Shown: positions 8,500-16,312 of the stretch, in pieces | Numbering within the stretch: position 1 is the stretch's first letter | Layout of the letters: each line of letters opens with the position of its first letter | Assembly: GCF_039929605.1 (NCBI RefSeq) | Contig: NZ_JBDSQX010000133.1 | Coordinates: forward strand, 1-64,000 | Direction: 5' to 3' | Source: Pelomonas sp039929605 | GTDB taxonomy: Bacteria; Pseudomonadota; Gammaproteobacteria; Burkholderiales; Burkholderiaceae_C | Length of the DNA: 64,000 nucleotides | Made by a program: the position numbers and the translations under genes | Notes under the pieces: model-generated | The model's database searches: none | The model's input: the letters and a program-made list of their open reading frames with translations, nothing else | What the model was told of the DNA's origin: nothing

Positions 8500-9641
8500 T
8501 CGGCCTTGATGGCGAAGAGGCCACCGTTCTTGGTCGCGACCAGCGCGGTGTCGCCCAGCAGCGCGATGGCGGCCACGGGCGAGCCGTCGGTGGCGATGCG
8601 CGAGCGGGTCTTGCCGGTGTCGCGGTCCAGCAGGTGCAACTGGCCTTCGTAGTCGCCCACCAGCACCTGCTTGTTCAGCAACACGGGCGCGGAGAGCTTG
8701 CGCAGCTGGAACTGGTCGGCGGACCAGGCCAGGTCGCCGTTGGCCAGCTTCCAGGCCGACAGGCGGTCCGAGGCGTCACCGGCAACGACGACCTGGTCGT
8801 CCGCACCGATGCCGTTGGTGCCACCGACGACGCGGTTCCACAGCGCGCTGCCGCGCTCGGCGTTCACGCAGCCCACCGAAGACTGGAAGGCGCGCGCGCA
8901 GATCACTTCGCCCTGGCGGACGGCCGGGCCGACGAGGTCAGCCAGGCGCTCGACCTCATTCGTGCCGCGCGGCGTGGCCACGCTGGCCTCCCAGCGCAAC
9001 TCACCCTTGAGCGGGTCAATGCCAGCCAGGCGTGCGCCCTGGCCGACGATGAGCGTGTCTTTGTAGGCCAGCAGCACGCCGGCCTTGGCCAGCGTCAGCG
9101 GCTCGCCGGGGCGGCGCACCTCCCAGATCTTGCGGCCATCGAGGGCGTCGTACGCCAGCACCTGGCGGTCCAGCGTCAGCGCGAAGACACGCTCGCCGGC
9201 CACCAGCGGCGCGGCGATGACGGGCGTGGGCAGCGCCTTCTTCCAGACCACCCGGCCGGCTTCCAGCACGACGAGTTCGTTGTCGCGGTTGACGACTGCG
9301 GAGAAGCGGCCGTCGCTGCCGACACCGGCAGCCAGCTTGCCACCGGCCTCAACGCGCCACAGCTCGCGGCCATCGGCGGCGGCCAGGGCGCGCACAGTGC
9401 CGTCGTTGCTGGCGACGATGAAGCTGTCGCCGAGCGTCGCAATGCTGAGCGGGAAGCTGACATCACCGCCCTTGGCACTCCAGACGACGCGGCCGGTGGC
9501 CGGGCCGGAGAGCGTCTCCAGCACGGCGGGCTTGTTCTTCGCGTCGCCGAACCAGTTGTTCCACGTCGAGCTGATGGTGGAGCAGCCGGACAGCGAGGCT
9601 GCGGCCAGCGAAATCAGCGTGATCTGAACGAGGCGCTTCAT
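8496..9641 (-). CDS. bamB: Outer-membrane assembly lipoprotein BamB
   Basis: A 381-residue lipoprotein of the BAM complex that inserts beta-barrel proteins into the outer membrane. The signal peptide ends in the lipobox LSGC with the modified Cys at residue 20. The rest is a PQQ-like beta-propeller with repeated Leu/Ala-Asp-G-R-x-x-W blades (for example DGRELWRVEAG and DGRKIWEVRRPG). It overlaps der and the yfgM-type gene by four bases each. The partner bamD is in this window at 20502-21317. Confidence 0.95.
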   Translation of the reverse strand: MKRLVQITLISLAAASLSGCSTISSTWNNWFGDAKNKPAVLETLSGPATGRVVWSAKGGDVSFPLSIATLGDSFIVASNDGTVRALAAADGRELWRVEAGGKLAAGVGSDGRFSAVVNRDNELVVLEAGRVVWKKALPTPVIAAPLVAGERVFALTLDRQVLAYDALDGRKIWEVRRPGEPLTLAKAGVLLAYKDTLIVGQGARLAGIDPLKGELRWEASVATPRGTNEVERLADLVGPAVRQGEVICARAFQSSVGCVNAERGSALWNRVVGGTNGIGADDQVVVAGDASDRLSAWKLANGDLAWSADQFQLRKLSAPVLLNKQVLVGDYEGQLHLLDRDTGKTRSRIATDGSPVAAIALLGDTALVATKNGGLFAIKAE

Positions 9642-10306
9642 TGCGCGGCTCCGGTGGCTTCGACGGCGGTGGGCACGCCCAGCGTGGCGAGCTTGGCTTC
9701 GACGATACGGCGGTAGTCCTGCGTCTTCTCCAGGCCGGCCAGCGCCTTCTGGTACTCGGCCTTGGCGGCGTCTCGCTTGTCCTGCATCAGCAGCGCGTCG
9801 CCGCGGCGGTCGGCCACCAGGGCGGCGAACTCGGCAGACTTGATGGCGTCCAGCGTCTTGGTCGCTTCATCGAACGCCTTGGCGTCGAGTTGCAGACCGG
9901 CCAGGCGCAGACGGGCGAGGTCGCGATAGGCCGCTTCAGAGCCCTGCTCTACCACCCAGGCCAGGCTTTGCTTGGCGTCGTCAACCTTGCCCTTGTCGAG
10001 CTGCAGCTTGGCGACCTGCAGGCCGGCCTGGGCGGCATAGCCGGTGCTGGCGTAGCGCGTCTTCAGGTCGCCCGCAGCGGCGGCGGCCTTGTCGGCATCC
10101 TGGGCGGTCATGGCGCGGTCGAACTCCTCGTACATCGCGGCGGCCTTGGCGGCTTGCTCACGCTGATACCAGGTCCAGCCCTGCCAGGCGGCAAAGGCGG
10201 CGAGGACAGCCGTCAGCACCCAGGTGATGAGATTGCCCCAGCGCTTCCAGAAGGCCTTGAGCTGGTCGAGTTGTTCTTGTTCTTCGAGGTCGAGATGCGA
10301 TGCCAT
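9638..10306 (-). CDS. YfgM-like membrane-anchored TPR protein
   Basis: A 222-residue protein of the YfgM/TPR_21 family, known in E. coli as an ancillary partner of the SecYEG translocon and PpiD. A cytosolic N-terminus with EEQEQLDQLKAFWKRWG leads into one membrane segment (about residues 26-44), followed by a periplasmic Ala-rich helical TPR region. The position between hisS and bamB is conserved. Function by family, not shown here. Confidence 0.9.
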   Translation of the reverse strand: MASHLDLEEQEQLDQLKAFWKRWGNLITWVLTAVLAAFAAWQGWTWYQREQAAKAAAMYEEFDRAMTAQDADKAAAAAGDLKTRYASTGYAAQAGLQVAKLQLDKGKVDDAKQSLAWVVEQGSEAAYRDLARLRLAGLQLDAKAFDEATKTLDAIKSAEFAALVADRRGDALLMQDKRDAAKAEYQKALAGLEKTQDYRRIVEAKLATLGVPTAVEATGAAQ

Positions 10307-10342
10307 GAGAGGAATACAGCGTGGTGCGGGCGGGGCCCGGGA

Positions 10343-11647
10343 TTATGCGGTGCGCAACTCGGCCGCCCAGGCGGCCACGTCGGCGAGAGAGCGGGCGAAC
10401 TGTTCGGCGCCGTCACGAAGAGGCTTCACGGCCACTTCGCCGCGCGCCAGCTCGTCGCCGCCGAAGACCAGCGCGAAGCGGGCGCCCGAGGCGTCGGCCT
10501 TCTTGAACTGCGATTTGAACGAGCCGCCGCCGGCGTGCATTTGCACGGCGACGCCGGCCGCACGCAGCGCCTCCAGCGTGGGCAGGATGCGGGGCAGCTC
10601 TGCCGGGTCGGGCACGACGGCGTAGGCATCCGGCACCGGCGCGGGCGATTGCAGGCCCAGCGTCTCCAGCAGCAGCAGCAGGCGCTCCAGGCCGAGGCCG
10701 AAGCCCACGGCCGGCGTGGGCTTGCCGCCGAGCTGCTCGACGAGGCCGTCGTAGCGGCCACCGGCGCAGACCGTGCCCTGGGCGCCGAGCTTGGTCGTCA
10801 CCCACTCGAAGACGGTCAGGTTGTAGTAGTCCAGACCGCGCACGAGGCGGGGGTTGATACGGTAGGCCAGGCCGACCGACTCCAGCAACGCCTTCACGCC
10901 GTCGAAGTGGGCCTGGGATTCGGCACCGAGGAAGTCGAGCAGCTGCGGCGCGCCCTCGGCCATGGCCTGCATGGCGGGGTTCTTGGTGTCCAGCACGCGC
11001 AGCGGGTTGCTGTGCATTCGGCGCTTGGCTTCTTCGTCCAGCACGTCGACGTGCTGTTCCAGGTAGGCGATGAGGGCTTCGCGGTGCGCACGGCGCTCCT
11101 CGGGCTGGCCCAGGCAGTTGATCTCCAGCGAAACGTCCTCGCCTTCCTTCAGGCCCAGCTCGCGCCACAGCGTGCGTGCCAGCAGGATGACCTCGGCGTC
11201 CACATCCGGGCCGGCAAAGCCCAGCGCCTCGATGCCCATCTGGTGGAACTGGCGGTAGCGGCCCTTCTGCGGCTTCTCGCGGCGGAACATCGGGCCAACG
11301 TAGTACAGGCGGCGCGGGCTATCGCGCAGATAGCTGTGTTCGATCATGGCCCGCACGACACCCGCCGTGCCCTCGGGGCGCAGCGCCAGGTGCTCGGCCT
11401 GGCCATGCTTGTCGGCGCGGTCCTCGAAGGCGTACATCTCCTTCTCGACGATATCGGTCACCTCGCCGATGCCGCGCACAAACAGCGCCGTGGGCTCGAC
11501 GATGGGCACGCGCACGTTCTGGTAGCCGTAGCGCTGCAGCACGCCGCGCATCGTGGCTTCCAACGACTCCCAACGCGCCGACTCCGGCGGCAGGATGTCG
11601 TTCATGCCCTTGACAGCCTGCAAGGGCTGCAACTTCTTCTCAGTCAT
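10343..11647 (-). CDS. hisS: Histidyl-tRNA synthetase
   Basis: A 434-residue class II aminoacyl-tRNA synthetase that charges tRNA-His. Motif 2 (MFRREKPQKGRYRQFHQ) and motif 3 (GFGLGLERLLLLLE) are intact, and the two histidine-specific segments LVRGLDYYN and the VCAGGRYDGL block are present. A C-terminal anticodon-binding domain completes it, unlike HisZ at 2008-3171. The gene follows ispG with no intervening base and precedes the yfgM-type gene. Confidence 0.97.
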   Translation of the reverse strand: MTEKKLQPLQAVKGMNDILPPESARWESLEATMRGVLQRYGYQNVRVPIVEPTALFVRGIGEVTDIVEKEMYAFEDRADKHGQAEHLALRPEGTAGVVRAMIEHSYLRDSPRRLYYVGPMFRREKPQKGRYRQFHQMGIEALGFAGPDVDAEVILLARTLWRELGLKEGEDVSLEINCLGQPEERRAHREALIAYLEQHVDVLDEEAKRRMHSNPLRVLDTKNPAMQAMAEGAPQLLDFLGAESQAHFDGVKALLESVGLAYRINPRLVRGLDYYNLTVFEWVTTKLGAQGTVCAGGRYDGLVEQLGGKPTPAVGFGLGLERLLLLLETLGLQSPAPVPDAYAVVPDPAELPRILPTLEALRAAGVAVQMHAGGGSFKSQFKKADASGARFALVFGGDELARGEVAVKPLRDGAEQFARSLADVAAWAAELRTA

Positions 11648-12904
11648 TCAAGCCGTGGCGCCGAAGCGCTTCTCGATGTAGTTCTCGACCAGCGCGTGGA
11701 AATCGTTGGCGATGTTGTCGCCGCGCAGGGTCAGCGCCTTCACACCGTCGATGAAGACGGGCGCGGCCGGGGCCTCGCCGGTGCCGGGCAGGCTGATGCC
11801 GATGTCGGCATGCTTGCTCTCGCCGGGACCGTTGACGATGCAGCCCATGACGGCCACCTTCATCTCCTCCACACCCGGGTACTTGCCGCGCCAGACGGGC
11901 ATCTGCAGGCGCAGGAAGTCGTCGATCTGCTTGGCCAGTTCCTGGAAGGTGGTGCTGGTAGTGCGGCCGCAGCCGGGGCAGGCGGTCACGCTCGGGTTGA
12001 AGTGGCGCAGGCCCAGCGCCTGCAGGATCTCCAGCGCGACGACGACTTCCTGCGTGCGCGACTCGCCCGGCTGGGGTGTGAGGCTGACGCGGATGGTGTC
12101 GCCAATGCCCTCTTGCGCCAGGATGCCGAGCGCCACCGACGAGGCCACGGTGCCCTTGGTGCCCATGCCCGCTTCAGTCAGGCCCAGGTGCAGCGCGTAG
12201 TCGCAGCGACGGGCCAGTTCGCGGTAGACCGAGATCAGGTCCTGCACGCCGCTAACTTTGCAGCTGATGATGATGTTGTCGCGGTTCAGGCCCAGCTCGG
12301 CGGCGTAGTCAGCCGAGGTGAGTGCGGACTCGATGAGGGCCTGGTACATGACCGGCTTGGCGTCCCACGGCTGCGCGCGCTTGGCGTTCTCGTCCATGAA
12401 CTGCGCGAGCAGTTCCTGGTCCAGGCTGCCCCAATTGACGCCGATGCGCACGACTTTGTCGTACTTCGCGGCGGCCTCGACCATCATCGCGAACTGGCGG
12501 TCCTTCTTGTCGCCCTTGCCGACGTTGCCGGGGTTGATGCGGTACTTGGACAGCGCCTGCGCCATGGCCGGGAAATCGGTCAGCAGGCGGTGACCGTTGT
12601 AGTGGAAGTCGCCCACCAGCGGCACGTCGATGCCCATGCGGTCGAGCTGCTCGCGGATGTAGGGCACCTGCTCGGCGGCCTCGGGCGTGTTGACGGTGAT
12701 GCGCACCATCTCCGAGCCGGCAATCGCCAGCTCCTTGACCTGGATGGCCGTGCCGATGGCGTCCACCGTGTCGGTGTTGGTCATGGACTGCACACGCACC
12801 GGCGCGTCGCCGCCGACGGTGACAACGCGGCTGCCCCAGGTCACGCGAGCCTGGCGACTCTTGCGCGGCGCGGGTGCCGCTTCGGGAATGATGGTCTCGC
12901 TCAT
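11648..12904 (-). CDS. ispG: 4-hydroxy-3-methylbut-2-en-1-yl diphosphate synthase
   Basis: A 418-residue iron-sulfur enzyme of the MEP isoprenoid pathway that reduces methylerythritol cyclodiphosphate. The cluster cysteines are in CPGCGRTT and in CIVNGPGESKHADIG near the C-terminus. An open frame continues upstream to 12973, but the start was set at 12904 because the upstream part overlaps the conserved end of the rodZ-type gene. The 12904 start shares one base with that gene's stop (TGATG-type junction). Confidence 0.96.
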   Translation of the reverse strand: MSETIIPEAAPAPRKSRQARVTWGSRVVTVGGDAPVRVQSMTNTDTVDAIGTAIQVKELAIAGSEMVRITVNTPEAAEQVPYIREQLDRMGIDVPLVGDFHYNGHRLLTDFPAMAQALSKYRINPGNVGKGDKKDRQFAMMVEAAAKYDKVVRIGVNWGSLDQELLAQFMDENAKRAQPWDAKPVMYQALIESALTSADYAAELGLNRDNIIISCKVSGVQDLISVYRELARRCDYALHLGLTEAGMGTKGTVASSVALGILAQEGIGDTIRVSLTPQPGESRTQEVVVALEILQALGLRHFNPSVTACPGCGRTTSTTFQELAKQIDDFLRLQMPVWRGKYPGVEEMKVAVMGCIVNGPGESKHADIGISLPGTGEAPAAPVFIDGVKALTLRGDNIANDFHALVENYIEKRFGATA

Positions 12905-13791
12905 CAGTTCAACTCCACTCGAGCGATGTTGTTGGTGGCGCGGGCATGCAGGTCGAAGGCACTGCCACGCCATTCAAGGCGGGTGCCGCCCACGTTGCCG
13001 ACACGCACCTTGTAGGGCGCCGCACCGCTGAATTCCTGCTGCTCGCCCAGGCGCATCACACGCGACAGCAACGTCTGACCCTTGCCGTCGACGACCTCGA
13101 TCCAGCTCTCCGCAACGGCCGTGACACGCAGCACCGGGCCAGTCGCCGACACGGGGAGCGGCTGTGCTGCGTCACGCACCTGCAGCGGCGCGGAAGCGAC
13201 CACCGCCGGCGCAATGACGGGTGCCGAAGCGGCCACAACCGCTGACGCCGACAGGACCGGCTCCGACGCCGCCACCGGCGCGGAAACATACTCGACCGGC
13301 GCACTGGCCGCACTCGACCCGACGCCTGAGGCGGGCGCAAACGCCGGCGTCGGCTCGGCCGTAGGCAGCCAGCCAGCCGGCACCCAGTAGATGGCCGCCG
13401 CCACGATCAGCAGCAGCCCGAGGCCCCAGACGATGGGCCGCTTCAACAGGGCCAGCACGCCACCGTCGGCAGGGCCGGCGCCGCGCTCGCGAAAAGGCTG
13501 GTTCAGCCCCGGGCGCACGTCGAAACCCAGCTCGCTGGTGCGCGGCAGCAAGGCCAGCACGGGGCCCGAGTCGACCTTGAGTGCACGGCACACCGCCGTG
13601 GCCAGCGCGCGCGCAAAGGTCGCATCGGGCAGTTCGGTGAAGCGGTCACCCTCCAGCGCCTCCAGCTTGGCCTGCGGCACCTTGAGCATCACGGCCAGCG
13701 CCGCGATGTGCAGGCCCCGCTGCTGGCGGGCGTTCTTGAGCCAGGCGCCGGCCGTGGTCGCTTGGGCTCGTCCCTCGGAGATGGGTTCCAT
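12904..13791 (-). CDS. RodZ-like HTH membrane protein (DUF4115)
   Basis: A 295-residue protein with a RodZ-like layout: an N-terminal Cro/CI-type HTH (about residues 14-75, with AGAWLKNARQQRGLHIAALA), a basic linker, one membrane segment (about residues 115-135), a long Ala/Ser/Pro/Val periplasmic stretch and a C-terminal DUF4115 domain (SWIEVVDGKGQTLLSR). RodZ links MreB to the cell-wall elongation machinery. The frame is open far upstream, but the ATG at 13791 was chosen because the residues before it are shadow sequence of pilW. Confidence 0.85.
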   Translation of the reverse strand: MEPISEGRAQATTAGAWLKNARQQRGLHIAALAVMLKVPQAKLEALEGDRFTELPDATFARALATAVCRALKVDSGPVLALLPRTSELGFDVRPGLNQPFRERGAGPADGGVLALLKRPIVWGLGLLLIVAAAIYWVPAGWLPTAEPTPAFAPASGVGSSAASAPVEYVSAPVAASEPVLSASAVVAASAPVIAPAVVASAPLQVRDAAQPLPVSATGPVLRVTAVAESWIEVVDGKGQTLLSRVMRLGEQQEFSGAAPYKVRVGNVGGTRLEWRGSAFDLHARATNNIARVELN

Positions 13792-13823
13792 CGTCTTGTT
13801 CTTTTGGTGAGCCGCTGGGCGAC

Positions 13824-14615
13824 TCAATCTTCGTAACGGCCGGCGTCCAGCGCCTGCGTCTCGGGGGACTGCGGGAATTTGCGGCGCAGCAGCTGGGACA
13901 TTTCGTCGACCGTGCCGCCGTGGCCGAGCTTGCGCTCGATGCGCAGCTGCAGCCACAGGCTCTGGGCATTGATCTGTTCGGGCTGGTCGTTGACCCGCTT
14001 CACGTAGAAGCGCGCCCGCTCCAGCTCGCGGTTGCGGAACAGCACCTCGGCCAGATTGAAGGCAATGACGGGACTGCTCGGGTCCAGCTCGAAGGCGCGC
14101 GACAGCGTCTTCTCGGCCACCAGCAGGCGCCCGGCGCGGGCCTCGCAAACGCCCTTGGCCAGCAGCGTGCGGGCCGGCGCGCGGTAGGTGGACTGGGCCA
14201 GCGCCTGGTCGAACAGCGAGTCGGCCGTCGGCCAGCGCTGCTGCTGGCACATGAACCAGCCGTAGTTGTGCAGGGTGTCGGGGTCGTTGGGGTAGACGGC
14301 CAGCGCGCGGCGGAAGGTTTCCTCGGCGAGCGGGAAGTCGCCCATGGCGGCGTAGATGAGGCCGCGCAGGTTGACGGCCTCGCGCATGTCGGGCTTGGCC
14401 TGCAGCGCCAGCTTGAGCTCGTCCAGCGCCGTGTTGAACTGGCCACGCGAAAAATAGCCCTGCGCCAGCTCCAGACGAATGGCCGCCCGGCGGTCGGTGT
14501 CGGTCTGATCCGAATCGGTCTTGATCTCGCGCTCGGCGGTGGGCGCGGTGCCGGTGCCGGTGCTCGCACAGGCGGCAAGCAGAGTGGCGGTTAGGGCAAT
14601 TAGCAGTCGCTTCAT
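13824..14615 (-). CDS. pilW: Type IV pilus biogenesis/stability lipoprotein PilW (PilF)
   Basis: A 263-residue outer-membrane lipoprotein with a signal peptide and lipobox LAAC (Cys16) followed by TPR repeats (for example ARIRLELAQGY-type helices, LRGLIYAAMGDFPLAEETF and LHNYGWFMCQQQ). In type IV pilus systems it stabilises the PilQ secretin multimer. The position between rlmN and the rodZ-type gene is conserved in betaproteobacteria. The start at 14615 is the one that gives a complete lipoprotein signal; an open frame upstream has no signal peptide. Confidence 0.9.
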   Translation of the reverse strand: MKRLLIALTATLLAACASTGTGTAPTAEREIKTDSDQTDTDRRAAIRLELAQGYFSRGQFNTALDELKLALQAKPDMREAVNLRGLIYAAMGDFPLAEETFRRALAVYPNDPDTLHNYGWFMCQQQRWPTADSLFDQALAQSTYRAPARTLLAKGVCEARAGRLLVAEKTLSRAFELDPSSPVIAFNLAEVLFRNRELERARFYVKRVNDQPEQINAQSLWLQLRIERKLGHGGTVDEMSQLLRRKFPQSPETQALDAGRYED

Positions 14616-14644
14616 CAAATCCTCTGGGTTGGGCACCAAACGTG

Positions 14645-15757
14645 TCACGGGGCGGATTTGGCCACCGACACCGGCGCCCTGACCATGCGGATATGCGCGC
14701 GGGTGCGATCCTGCACCTCGCCCGCCAACTGGCCGCAGGCCGCGTCGATGTCGTCGCCGCGTGTCTTGCGCACCGTCGTCACGATACCGGCATGGACCAG
14801 CACCTCGGCAAAGGCCTTCACGCGCGCATCCGTGCTGCGCGTGAGGCCCGAGGCCGGGAAGGGGTTGAACGGGATCAAATTGATTTTGCAATTGATCCGA
14901 CTCTTCACCAGCTTGACCAACTCACGCGCCTGCTCCGGCGAGTCGTTCACCTCCTGCAACATGCAGTACTCGAAGGTGATGAAGTCGCGCGGCGCCTTGT
15001 CGAGGTAGCGGTTGCAGGCGTCCAGCAGCTCGGCGATGGGGTACTTCTTGTTCAGCGGCACGAGCTGGTCGCGCAGCGGGTCGGTCGGCGCGTGCAGGCT
15101 GACGGCCATGGCTACGGGGCAGTCGTCGCGCAAGCGATCGATCATCGGTACGACGCCGGAGGTCGAGACCGTCACGCGGCGGCGGCTCAGGCCGTAGCCA
15201 TGGTCGTCCAGCATGGTCTTGAGCGACGGCACGAGCTGGTCGTAGTTCTGCAGCGGCTCGCCCATGCCCATCATGACGACGTTGGAGATGACACGCTCCG
15301 TCGTGTTGAGGCGTTTGCGCAGGCTGTGCTCGGCGAACCAGAGCTGGGCCGTGATCTCGGCCGTCGACAGGTTGCGGCTGAAGCCTTGATGCCCCGTCGA
15401 GCAGAAGCGGCAGCCGACGGCGCAGCCGGCCTGGCTGGAAATGCAGAGGGTGCCTCGATCATCTTCCGGGATGAACACGGCCTCGACCGCGTCGCCGTTG
15501 CCGACGTCGAACAGCCACTTGATGGTGCCGTCCGTCGAGACATGCTCGGAGATGATCGGCAGCGCGCTGATCTGGGCGCGGCCCTTGAGCTTGTCGCGCA
15601 AGGACTTGGCGAGGTCGGACATCTGCTCGAAGTCCGACGCGCCTTTCTGGTGGATCCAGCGGAACAGCTGGGTCGCACGAAACTTCTTTTCGCCCAGTTG
15701 CTCGCAGTAGGCGGCCAGCCCTTGCAGATCGAATCCGAGCAGGTTGACCGCATCCAT
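14645..15757 (-). CDS. rlmN: Dual-specificity rRNA/tRNA adenine C2-methyltransferase
   Basis: A 370-residue radical-SAM enzyme that makes m2A at 23S rRNA 2503 and at position 37 of some tRNAs. The cluster-binding motif CAVGCRFC is present, with the second-turn segment GMGEPLQNYD and the late Cys in the VRKTRGDDIDAACGQL block. The start at 15757 (MDAVNLLGF) matches the family; an in-frame ATG eight codons upstream is less likely. It lies 29 bases ahead of pilW and 40 bases after ndk. Confidence 0.96.
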   Translation of the reverse strand: MDAVNLLGFDLQGLAAYCEQLGEKKFRATQLFRWIHQKGASDFEQMSDLAKSLRDKLKGRAQISALPIISEHVSTDGTIKWLFDVGNGDAVEAVFIPEDDRGTLCISSQAGCAVGCRFCSTGHQGFSRNLSTAEITAQLWFAEHSLRKRLNTTERVISNVVMMGMGEPLQNYDQLVPSLKTMLDDHGYGLSRRRVTVSTSGVVPMIDRLRDDCPVAMAVSLHAPTDPLRDQLVPLNKKYPIAELLDACNRYLDKAPRDFITFEYCMLQEVNDSPEQARELVKLVKSRINCKINLIPFNPFPASGLTRSTDARVKAFAEVLVHAGIVTTVRKTRGDDIDAACGQLAGEVQDRTRAHIRMVRAPVSVAKSAP

Positions 15758-15797
15758 CGCGAGCTCCCGGGCCGGGGTCACCGACCCCGTTGGGGGT

Positions 15798-16226
15798 TTA
15801 CTTGGCAGCGTAGACGTTCATGCCGGGGAAGAAGAACGCCACTTCGACGGCGGCCGTTTCGGCGGCGTCAGAGCCGTGCACGGCATTGGCGTCGATGCTG
15901 TCGGCGAAGTCGGCACGGATGGTGCCCTTCTCGGCCTTCTTCGGGTCGGTTGCGCCCATCAGGTCACGGTTCTTGAGGATGGCGCCTTCGCCTTGCAGCG
16001 CCTGGATCATCACCGGACCGGAGATCATGAAGCTCACCAGGTCGTTGAAGAAGGGGCGTGCCTTGTGCACGGCGTAGAAGGCTTCAGCATCGGCGCGCGA
16101 CAGTTGCACCAGCTTGGCCGCCACGATCTTCAGGCCGGCGCCTTCGAAGCGAGCGTAGATCTGGCCGATGACGTTCTTCGCCACGGCATCGGGCTTGATG
16201 ATGGACAGGGTGGTTTCGATCGCCAT
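15798..16226 (-). CDS. ndk: Nucleoside diphosphate kinase
   Basis: A 142-residue phosphotransferase that balances NTP pools. The typical start AIETTLSIIKPDAVAKNVIG and the active-site segment NAVHGSDAAETA with the phosphorylated His are present. The start at 16226 has an AGGAGA ribosome-binding site at 16232-16237; a longer frame reaches 16256 without one. It is probably the first gene of the ndk-to-purA transcript, since a good promoter lies immediately upstream. Confidence 0.97.
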   Translation of the reverse strand: MAIETTLSIIKPDAVAKNVIGQIYARFEGAGLKIVAAKLVQLSRADAEAFYAVHKARPFFNDLVSFMISGPVMIQALQGEGAILKNRDLMGATDPKKAEKGTIRADFADSIDANAVHGSDAAETAAVEVAFFFPGMNVYAAK

Positions 16227-16264
16227 GGAATTCTCCTGAAGGGCTGTATTGGACAAAGCCCGCG

Positions 16265-16294
16265 ATTGTAGCGGCCAGGGATGACCCTAGTCAG
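16265..16294 (-). promoter_or_regulatory. Candidate sigma-70 promoter for ndk
   Basis: On the minus strand the -10 hexamer TACAAT is at 16265-16270 and a 4/6 match to the -35 box, CTGACT, is at 16289-16294, with 18 bases between. Transcription would begin about 30 bases before the ndk ATG. The -35 box lies inside a hairpin (TGACCCT 16282-16288 pairing with AGGGTCA 16293-16299) just past the rluB stop, so terminator and promoter may share bases. Confidence 0.5.
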
Positions 16295-16312
16295 GGTCAC
16301 CCGCGCCAGCCG

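Noticed and set aside
9641..13015. A 1124-residue plus-strand open frame
   Set aside because: It is antisense to the yfgM-type gene, hisS, ispG and part of the rodZ-type gene. The composition (Gln/His/Val/Leu/Arg-rich, no motifs) is the usual result of GC-rich third positions opposite real genes.
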